Of a DNA stretch of 64,000 nt, positions 56,238 to 64,000 are shown piece by piece. Source of the DNA: Daejeonella sp. JGW-45. Lineage in GTDB: Bacteria; Bacteroidota; Bacteroidia; Sphingobacteriales; Sphingobacteriaceae. The notes below the pieces were generated by a model, which was not told the origin of the DNA, made no database searches, and saw nothing but the letters and a program-made list of their open reading frames with translations. The position numbers and the translations under genes are program-made. The DNA is taken from the NCBI RefSeq assembly GCF_029360805.1, contig NZ_JARKNC010000006.1, positions 250,199 to 314,198 on the forward strand. Direction: 5' to 3'. Within the stretch, counting starts at the first letter, position 1; each line of letters starts with the position of its first letter.

Positions 56238-56828
56238 TTATTTCTTCTCTTTCTTGTATTCAGCATTCAGACCAGCCAAAACTTCCTTTGTAACGTCCAG
56301 GCTTTCGTCGGCATATAAAACGGTGGGATTGGCCTTAGAATAAGTGAGAACCATTTTATAACCTTTCGTTTTAGCAAAACCTTTTAGGAAATCCGAAACC
56401 TTGTTATATAATTTCTCGTTTTCTACAGCCTCTTCGTTGGCAAGCGCATTGCCGGCATTTTGATTGTAAGCGGCCAGTTCCTGTTGTTTCCTTGCAAGTC
56501 GTTCTTCAGTGCTTGTGCGTTGTTCAGCGCTCAAATTGGCTGCGCTTTGCTGGTATTGAGCCACTTCCCGCTGAAAAGCAGTTCCCTTAGCTGTAAGATC
56601 AGCCTGTGCTTTCTTTGACTTCTCCTGGAAGACGTTTTTAACGTCTTTGAAATATTCGTAACTATTCAATAATGAATCCGAGTTCACATAAACGATAGTC
56701 TCTGAATTCTGTGAATTCGACGTGGCCGGAGCAGCGCTTTTAGGTTGCTCTTTGCCACAGGAGATAACAACTGCTGCAATCGCAAATCCGGCTGCTGCTT
56801 TACTTAAATTTGCCAATAATTTCTTCAT
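56238..56828 (-). CDS. OmpH/Skp-family lipoprotein chaperone-like
   Basis: 196 residues from ATG 56828. The signal peptide ends in lipobox VISC (about residue 24), so the protein is lipidated, unlike soluble Skp of E. coli. The mature part has a Skp-like head with two long helices forming tentacles (about 60-135, rich in Gln, Ala, Glu). Skp binds unfolded outer-membrane proteins in the periplasm. An upstream TTG (56850-56852) overlaps the -7 element and is rejected as start. Confidence 0.85.
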   Translation of the reverse strand: MKKLLANLSKAAAGFAIAAVVISCGKEQPKSAAPATSNSQNSETIVYVNSDSLLNSYEYFKDVKNVFQEKSKKAQADLTAKGTAFQREVAQYQQSAANLSAEQRTSTEERLARKQQELAAYNQNAGNALANEEAVENEKLYNKVSDFLKGFAKTKGYKMVLTYSKANPTVLYADESLDVTKEVLAGLNAEYKKEKK

Positions 56829-56849
56829 GTTTTTTAATAAAAATTTACG

Positions 56850-56880
56850 CAAATATAATCTTTCAATCTAAGTATCCCAA
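56850..56880 (-). promoter_or_regulatory. promoter of the Skp-like gene
   Basis: On the minus strand TTG (56880-56878) and TATATTTG (56857-56850) are 20 bases apart. The ATG at 56828 follows with about 15 bases of leader. Confidence 0.7.
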
Positions 56881-56926
56881 CCATTTAATTCCAGCTCATT
56901 TACAGTACCTTGAAAGAGCGTTAAAT

Positions 56927-56935
56927 TTATCCACA
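56927..56935 (+). promoter_or_regulatory. consensus DnaA box upstream of gyrB
   Basis: TTATCCACA is a perfect match to the 9-mer DnaA box. It is 26 bases before the gyrB -7 element, and TGTGGGATA follows as a partial inverted match. A single box cannot be an origin, but DnaA could regulate gyrB. Confidence 0.45.
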
Positions 56936-56961
56936 ATGTGGGATATCCGGTGTAAAATCGT

Positions 56962-56969
56962 TATTTTTG
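56962..56969 (+). promoter_or_regulatory. -7 promoter element of gyrB
   Basis: TATTTTTG matches TAnnTTTG, 21 bases before the gyrB ATG. No clear -33 TTG is visible at the expected distance. Confidence 0.6.
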
Positions 56970-56987
56970 TACTTATCGTTATTTTAA

Positions 56988-58949
<1,962 letters not shown>

Positions 58950-58964
58950 TTTTCTTATATCAGA

Positions 58965-58997
58965 AAGCCCTTTACATTTATTGTGAAGGGCTTTTTT
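58965..58997. terminator. terminator behind gyrB
   Basis: AAGCCCTT pairs with AAGGGCTT around a loop of about 12 bases and is followed by six T residues. It overlaps the 3' end of the convergent gene, whose stop is at 58978. Confidence 0.85.
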
Positions 58998-59862
58998 GTG
59001 CAGGATTATACCGTAAATATACTACGGCACTAACTTCCCTGCTGGAGGTAATTTGTATCTGGTGTTCACGAGTGCCGTCAAATACCTTTAGGGTGGATGT
59101 ATTTGGAGATATTCTTCCCAGGTTTTCAGCGTAAAGAATGATTTCATGTAGCTCTGAATCCCGGTTGAGCCGTAACGTATGAGTCGATTTCTTATTGACT
59201 ATTGGTAAATTCTTTATAAACGGCTTCCTGTTGTGATAAATAGAGATAATATCCCCATCTTCTTTCAAATAGTCGCCAATTTCTAACTCGATAACGTTGT
59301 TGCTCACATCGATTACTATAGGCCGGGCTAATTTTGTCTGCATAAAAACGTTCGGATCGCGATCGTCAAGTAAGAGGTTTGTAAGCATTTGTGCGGGAAT
59401 GTTATGCTGATTGTCTTTATTAAAACGTTGCAAATAAGCTTTTCCCGGGTAGCAAGGCAAAGTGTTTTCGCCCGCACCTGTAAATGTACCCCTAAGCGCA
59501 TCAAGGCCATTGTCCTGAGAAAGCATTAGTTCCAGGTCTTTGATGCAAAGAAACCTGGCAGTATCTGCAGGTATTCTTGAATACAAGATCTTAAGTTCCT
59601 TGATCTTAAGTTCCGGCCCCTTCATCACACCAATAAAGTCGAGCGCTCCCTCAGCTTTAAGCGGGTTATTTCTGTATAGATAGGCTTTGCCATTTATAAT
59701 ATTCTGATTCTGATCCTTAACGTGGAGCACGTATTGTATATTAAGAACGGTAGCATCATAAACCTCAGCGCGGAGATATCCAGTCCAGATGCCTTTGTAA
59801 TCCTGGGCTATCCCGGCATGAACCGATAAGAACAGCAAGAATAGGAGAAGTAATTTTTTCAT
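58978..59862 (-). CDS. secreted protein of unknown function, paralogue 1
   Basis: 294 residues with a signal peptide (MKKLLLLFLLFLSVHAGIAQ). Two regions: an N-terminal beta-rich half starting YKGIWTGYLRAEVYD and a C-terminal half with VIELEIGDYLKEDGDIISIY and LHEIILYAENLGRISPNTST. Both halves align with the gene upstream (59884-60777), so they are tandem paralogues. No catalytic motif is recognised. It lies 21 bases after the upstream paralogue and is probably cotranscribed. Probably periplasmic or outer-membrane associated. Confidence 0.75.
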   Translation of the reverse strand: MKKLLLLFLLFLSVHAGIAQDYKGIWTGYLRAEVYDATVLNIQYVLHVKDQNQNIINGKAYLYRNNPLKAEGALDFIGVMKGPELKIKELKILYSRIPADTARFLCIKDLELMLSQDNGLDALRGTFTGAGENTLPCYPGKAYLQRFNKDNQHNIPAQMLTNLLLDDRDPNVFMQTKLARPIVIDVSNNVIELEIGDYLKEDGDIISIYHNRKPFIKNLPIVNKKSTHTLRLNRDSELHEIILYAENLGRISPNTSTLKVFDGTREHQIQITSSREVSAVVYLRYNPAQKSPSQ

Positions 59863-59883
59863 CTTACCAATTTATCAGCTTGA

Positions 59884-60777
59884 TTAACTTCGTTTCTTGG
59901 ATTTATACCTGAGATATACTGCTGCAGTTTTTTCTTTGTCGGAAACGATCATAACCCGGTGTCTCTTATCGCCATCTACAACAATCATTTCCGATGTGTT
60001 TGGCGGAATTCGTCCTAAATTTTCAGCATATAACAGTATCTCGTGCAGTTCAATACGGGTATCAAGTTTGAAATTAATCAATGCAGGCCGCTTATCTATA
60101 CGAATGTTGCTGGCAAGTAGATTTCTGTTCAAATAAACAGATACAGTATCATTATCAACTTTCATGTAGTCTATGATTTGGATCTGCAGGTCTGGATGAG
60201 TAACTGTAATTTCAGTTATTTTTTTCGGTTCGGTATTCAGAAAACGCTGGCTGAAATCTAAAACGGGCGGCGCACTGGATACTGCGATAGGTTGGGCAAC
60301 GATCACAGAATCGCGGTGATCCTCAAGAAACCGGTTTAGTCCTTCGATAGTCCGGGACAGAATAACCTTGCCAGGGAAGCAAGGATCCGCTGGATTGTCT
60401 TTGCTGACTCCCGACCAGCTTCCTTCAAGATATTCGAAATTACCCTCAATCCTGTGGGCAAGAACAAATTTTTTCACGCAGGCAATCCAGCTGAAAGGAA
60501 CTTTATCTTCACGGATCCATCCAACACTTTCATTAAGGCGAATACTGTCTTTGTCTATAAATCCTGACAGGCCAATTCTTATCTGTATAGAGTCACCTTC
60601 ATAGGCGTAGGAATCGCCCCAGATATTTTTCCTTTGATTAAGGTCCAGTTCAAGATCATAAAGCTGGCTGTAGCCACCTGGTTGTTGAGTGATCTTGCCT
60701 ATCCACTTTCCATGGACGTTCTGAGAAAAAGAACTTTTAAAACTCAGGCAGACTACAAAAAGTATAAGCCATCTCAT
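59884..60777 (-). CDS. secreted protein of unknown function, paralogue 2
   Basis: 297 residues with a signal peptide (MRWLILFVVCLSFKSSFSQ). Shares with the downstream gene HGKWIGKI near residue 21, the DLQIQIIDYMKVDNDTVSVY strand pattern and LHEILLYAENLGRIPPNTSE, and ends with AAVYLRYKSKKR. The C-terminal domain (about 200-297) is more conserved than the N-terminal part. Probably an all-beta repeat family specific to Bacteroidota; I cannot name it. Confidence 0.75.
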   Translation of the reverse strand: MRWLILFVVCLSFKSSFSQNVHGKWIGKITQQPGGYSQLYDLELDLNQRKNIWGDSYAYEGDSIQIRIGLSGFIDKDSIRLNESVGWIREDKVPFSWIACVKKFVLAHRIEGNFEYLEGSWSGVSKDNPADPCFPGKVILSRTIEGLNRFLEDHRDSVIVAQPIAVSSAPPVLDFSQRFLNTEPKKITEITVTHPDLQIQIIDYMKVDNDTVSVYLNRNLLASNIRIDKRPALINFKLDTRIELHEILLYAENLGRIPPNTSEMIVVDGDKRHRVMIVSDKEKTAAVYLRYKSKKRS

Positions 60778-60817
60778 ACTGCAGCAATTTAAATCAAGTT
60801 AACGATTTTAAATTACT

Positions 60818-61258
60818 TTATAGCAGACTGTTCAAGAAAAGTTTTAGCGTTAATTTTTCGTAACTGATCGTCGCACCCCTGCTCTGCAGAATGTCGCCGC
60901 CTAATACACCGATTACCGGCGGCAGATCCAGGCGTTCATAAGCAGTGCTTATCATGGAAAGGTCCAGAACGGCGACTTCGAAAGCTTCCAGCCTGAGTCT
61001 GCCAATTTTTAAATATGGAAGAACAGCAGTGTGACTTTCCATTGTGTTGGTACCCAGCCCTGTAGAAAGTTTATCGGAAAGAAGGAGCTCGTTTGTCGGG
61101 ATGTGGTGTTCGACGATCGACTTGTCAAGCACTGTCTTAGACGCACCCGTATCCAGCACGGCGTTAAATTTTTTGCCAAAAACGACAACTTCCACCAAAA
61201 GGTGGAAGCCGTCGTCTTGTAAATTTATAAGTTCTAAAGGAACTGTTGTTCTTTTCAT
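60818..61258 (-). CDS. retropepsin-like aspartic protease family protein
   Basis: 146 residues. The DTGASKTVLD motif (active-site Asp near 37) with preceding hydrophobic strand and the later VIGVLGGDILQSRGATISY segment are typical of single-domain, retroviral-type aspartyl proteases that work as dimers. No signal peptide, so probably cytoplasmic. Its start lies 31 bases after the stop of mdh on the same strand. Confidence 0.82.
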   Translation of the reverse strand: MKRTTVPLELINLQDDGFHLLVEVVVFGKKFNAVLDTGASKTVLDKSIVEHHIPTNELLLSDKLSTGLGTNTMESHTAVLPYLKIGRLRLEAFEVAVLDLSMISTAYERLDLPPVIGVLGGDILQSRGATISYEKLTLKLFLNSLL

Positions 61259-61289
61259 TGCTCGCGGGCAGCCTTATCCGCCCGGATTT

Positions 61290-62228
61290 TTATATCACGT
61301 TTGAATCACGAAGAACCTGATTCATATTTCTAACGGCATCTGCACTCTTGTTGAATTCAGCCTGCTCAGCATCGGAAAGTTTAAAATCAAGGATTTTTTC
61401 CCATCCGTTTTTGCCGATGATAACCGGTACAACAAGAGAAATATCTTTTTGGCCGTATTCACCGTCAAGCGCAACACCGCAGGAAATCAATCTTTTCTCA
61501 TCACGAACAATGCTTTCAACCATTGCAGCTGTTCCGGCTCCCGGCGCATACCATGCAGAAGTGCCAATCAGTTTAGTTAAGGTAGCACCACCAACCATAG
61601 TAGAGGAAACTACGCGATCCTGCTGTTCTTTTGATAGTAACTGAGTAACAGGAATGCTATTCCAGGTTGCATGCTGAATGAGAGGAATCATTGTGGTGTC
61701 CCCGTGGCCCCCAATTACAACAGCATTCAGGTCGGCAGGTGAGCAGCCCAATTCTACACTTAAGTAATATTTAAACCTGGCAGAATCTAACGCACCACCC
61801 ATTCCAAGAATACGTTCTTTTGGAAGACCTGAGGTTTTTAAAGTAAGGTAATTCATTGTATCCATCGGGTTGGAAACAACTATTATGATGGTATTAGGAG
61901 AATATTTAAGGATGTTTTCAGTTACGCTTTTAACGATATTTGCATTTGTGCCTATCAGTTCTTCACGGGTCATACCAGGTTTGCGCGGTAAACCGGAGGT
62001 AATAACTACAACCTCTGAATCGGCAGTGCTGGCATAGTCGTTAGTAACACCTTTTATTTTTGTGTCAAAGCCAAGCAAGGCTGATGTCTGCATCATGTCT
62101 ATCGCCTTGCCTTCAGCAAAACCCTCCCTGATGTCCAGTAAGATAAGCTCTTCCGCTAATTCTTTTCTTGCAATGTTATCAGCACAGGTTGCTCCTACTG
62201 CACCGGCTCCTACAACTGTAATTTTCAT
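61290..62228 (-). CDS. mdh: malate dehydrogenase
   Basis: 312 residues, LDH-like MDH group. NAD-binding VGAGAVGATCADNIA, LDIREGFAEGKAIDM (Asp selects NAD), substrate-binding Arg in GLPRKPGMTREELI, the SNPMDTMNY loop and catalytic His in IGGHGDTTMIP (about 175). It interconverts malate and oxaloacetate in the TCA cycle. The 225 bases upstream of its start (62229-62453) hold no ORF or clear structure. Confidence 0.96.
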   Translation of the reverse strand: MKITVVGAGAVGATCADNIARKELAEELILLDIREGFAEGKAIDMMQTSALLGFDTKIKGVTNDYASTADSEVVVITSGLPRKPGMTREELIGTNANIVKSVTENILKYSPNTIIIVVSNPMDTMNYLTLKTSGLPKERILGMGGALDSARFKYYLSVELGCSPADLNAVVIGGHGDTTMIPLIQHATWNSIPVTQLLSKEQQDRVVSSTMVGGATLTKLIGTSAWYAPGAGTAAMVESIVRDEKRLISCGVALDGEYGQKDISLVVPVIIGKNGWEKILDFKLSDAEQAEFNKSADAVRNMNQVLRDSNVI

Positions 62229-62453
62229 GTTTTTTTAATTATTTAATGATATAAAAGGCGGAAGCTTACATGTTTTAGTCGTTCCAGCCTGCTTCAATTT
62301 AAAATTGATTTGTTTGTAGAAAAATATTTGCCCGAATATAGAGATTAGTATCTTTTTTATGAAATTGAAGGGTGGTATTTGTGTAATATTTATTTTTCAC
62401 AGTGCACTTAAAGATGGAAGATAAGAATACAGTTTTCCGACGAAGCTGCTGAT

Positions 62454-63215
62454 CTAAGGCATCGGTTGTCCAGAGACGCCCATGTCTCGGCCTCCGACGT
62501 TGATAACCAATCCCAGGCTGAAAACAGAATTTCCGGCGGTCAGAAATTTTCTGTTTTTTAAACCGAAATTGCTGCCGCTGGTATATTGTATCTGGACGGC
62601 ATTGCTCAGCGCCATGCGCGTAAAGAATACCGGTTCAAGAAATATATTGTCTTCTTTAATTTGGTCTATATCGTTTCTTTTGAAGTCAGTCATCTTTACA
62701 TGGCTGATTCGTAATGCTGTTCCATAGTTAAGCGGAAACCGTGCACCAAAAAGTTTAAGGTCCTGTTTTCGTTTGGAACTGTAGTTTACCTGGATAAATG
62801 TTTTATTAAAGTTCGTTTCCTGGCGATCTTCAGTAACGATACCCGCGGATGTTTTATCCTTATAAACCCGCTCACTATTGCCTTTACCAAGCCCCAGATA
62901 AATTTCGAGAATACGGTTGTTTTCAGGCCCGAAAGTGTCAAAGTACCCCAGACCTGTTTCGATTAGGTTATGGTTGAAATCTTTGCGTGCCCTATTGTTA
63001 TTCATTACAGATCCGTTTAATAATATGCCAAAATGCTCGCCCGGGGCATAGGCTGCGTTTACAGATACGTTTCCTTTGAGTGTAGTGTGTCCTGCTGCAT
63101 TTAATTCGCCTTTGGAGCTTAACATTGGCGTGTTTGGGACATTAGGCATATAAAGAGAAGAACAGCTGGCAAAAAGAATGGGTAGGATCGCCAGGTAAAG
63201 AAAGGGGAAACGCAT
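62454..63215 (-). CDS. lipoprotein of unknown function
   Basis: 253 residues from ATG 63215. The signal peptide ends with lipobox FASC (near 17) followed by SSLYMPNVPNTPMLSSKGEL. The remaining sequence alternates aromatic and polar residues in beta-strand patterns (VSVNAAYAPGEHFGILLNGS) and ends SLGLVINVGG, as in outer-membrane barrel-like proteins of Bacteroidota. No family recognised with certainty. Confidence 0.75.
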   Translation of the reverse strand: MRFPFLYLAILPILFASCSSLYMPNVPNTPMLSSKGELNAAGHTTLKGNVSVNAAYAPGEHFGILLNGSVMNNNRARKDFNHNLIETGLGYFDTFGPENNRILEIYLGLGKGNSERVYKDKTSAGIVTEDRQETNFNKTFIQVNYSSKRKQDLKLFGARFPLNYGTALRISHVKMTDFKRNDIDQIKEDNIFLEPVFFTRMALSNAVQIQYTSGSNFGLKNRKFLTAGNSVFSLGLVINVGGRDMGVSGQPMP

Positions 63216-63364
63216 AATTTGTAAGTCGGTTTGCAATTAAACTCTCAGTTAAACGAAATATTGTAATTCCAGGTTGACATAAAAAATCGTGCCGGGGCAG
63301 GGAAATCATCCGTAAAATTTATTTTTTACTTTTCCACAAGCACATCCGCCGTTTAAAAGATTTG

Positions 63365-63372
63365 TAAATTTG
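63365..63372 (+). promoter_or_regulatory. -7 promoter element of dnaE
   Basis: TAAATTTG matches TAnnTTTG; the dnaE ATG is 35 bases downstream. Confidence 0.55.
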
Positions 63373-63407
63373 AACCTCAACCATGTCATTAACTACCGCG
63401 GTCCTAT

Positions 63408-64000
63408 ATGCCTGATTTTTCGCATCTCCACGTTCATACACAGTTTTCGCTTCTTGATGGTGCCGCAGATATTTCGCGGCTTTTTAAGAAAGCGAAGGCC
63501 GATAACATGAAGGCTATGGCGATCACTGACCATGGTAACATGTTTGGCGTATTTAAGTTTGTTGCGGAAGCCGGAAAACACGGGATAAAGCCAATTGTTG
63601 GTTGTGAGTTTTATGTGGTTGAGGACAGGACCATAAAATCTTTTACGAAAGAGAAGCGCGACCAGAGATTCCACCAGCTTTTACTCGCAAAAAATGCTCA
63701 GGGTTATAAGAATCTTGTAAAGCTATGCTCGCTGGGGTACATGGAAGGTCTTTATAGTAAATGGCCGCGTATCGATAAGGAGTTGATCCTGAAATATCAC
63801 GAAGGCCTGATTGCAACAACCTGTTGTCTCGGTGCCTCCGTTCCGCAAGTGATCCTTAAAAAGGGAGAAATCGAAGCCGAGGCAGAATTCAAATGGTGGC
63901 TGGATCTTTTCGGTGAAGACTATTATATTGAACTCCAACGCCATGATATTCCGGAGCAGTCAACCGTTAATGAGGTTCTCCTGAGATTTGCAAAAAAATA
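63408..64000 (+). CDS. dnaE: DNA polymerase III alpha subunit, N-terminal part
   Basis: Open from ATG 63408 to the right edge (197 codons in the window). It reads MPDFSHLHVHTQFSLLDGAA, the PHP domain of DnaE, with the metal-binding HLHVHT motif, AITDHGNMFG, and GCEFYVVED further on. It is the replicative polymerase catalytic subunit. The gene continues beyond the window, so the polymerase motifs are not visible. Confidence 0.95.
   Translation, partial: MPDFSHLHVHTQFSLLDGAADISRLFKKAKADNMKAMAITDHGNMFGVFKFVAEAGKHGIKPIVGCEFYVVEDRTIKSFTKEKRDQRFHQLLLAKNAQGYKNLVKLCSLGYMEGLYSKWPRIDKELILKYHEGLIATTCCLGASVPQVILKKGEIEAEAEFKWWLDLFGEDYYIELQRHDIPEQSTVNEVLLRFAKK

Overview
The window is chromosomal DNA from a Bacteroidota bacterium, most likely a member of the Sphingobacteriaceae (Pedobacter/Mucilaginibacter-like). 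This rests on several signs: the gldA-gldF-gldG gliding ABC cluster, a CarboxypepD-type TonB-dependent receptor, DUF3467 behind rpoC, a fused OlsF-type ornithine/glycine-lipid acyltransferase, and promoters of the Bacteroidota type (TTTG at -33, TAnnTTTG at -7). Most genes also lack Shine-Dalgarno sequences and several start with TTG or GTG. The species cannot be named from the sequence alone. No phage, insertion sequence, CRISPR array or defence island is visible; this is mostly core genome.

Layout. 1-5.1 kb: the end of an epimerase gene, glyS, then gldA-gldF-gldG. 5.2-17.3 kb: dnaN, a DUF4397 lipoprotein, two tandem DedA genes, an S1/P1-like nuclease, rpsT, radC, a secreted EEP hydrolase, pheT, a coiled-coil gene with zapA, a strong 6S RNA candidate, rny and a DUF962 gene. 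17.4-21.8 kb: a TonB receptor and a beta-helix-like lipoprotein, both preceded by 11-bp-phased TTAACA repeats that look like a phosphate (PhoB/PhoP) box. 21.8-33.5 kb: a transglutaminase-like protein, OlsF, an HhH protein, apt, an acyl-CoA dehydrogenase, a Tat-exported Gfo/Idh/MocA oxidoreductase with an FGE-sulfatase-like partner, a hybrid histidine kinase split by a one-base frameshift, and small unknown genes.

33.5-49.4 kb is the translation/transcription block: rpsU, a XerC/D recombinase, hpf, five tRNA genes (Thr, Tyr, Gly, Thr, Trp) around tuf, secE-nusG-rplKAJL-rpoBC and two small conserved genes. 49.4-64 kb: miaA, cca and tsaC (tRNA maturation), a glycosyltransferase, dapD, an S4 protein, guanine deaminase, a Skp-like lipoprotein, gyrB, two paralogous secreted proteins, a retropepsin-like protein, mdh, a lipoprotein and the start of dnaE at the window edge.

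The most unusual signal is not a gene. At least eight intergenic sites carry long imperfect inverted repeats whose arms are built from short tandem units. The unit sequence differs between families (TACGTTG-, TTAGGTATT-, CTTTCAA-, TCTCGATTC-, ATTACGAA- and CGCAAAG-type), but the architecture is the same. The arms often lie flush against stop codons, start codons or -7 promoter elements. Other leads are the frameshifted kinase, the putative Pho boxes with identical spacing to their promoters, ultra-short or leaderless 5' ends, and the isolated strong Shine-Dalgarno sequence of hpf.
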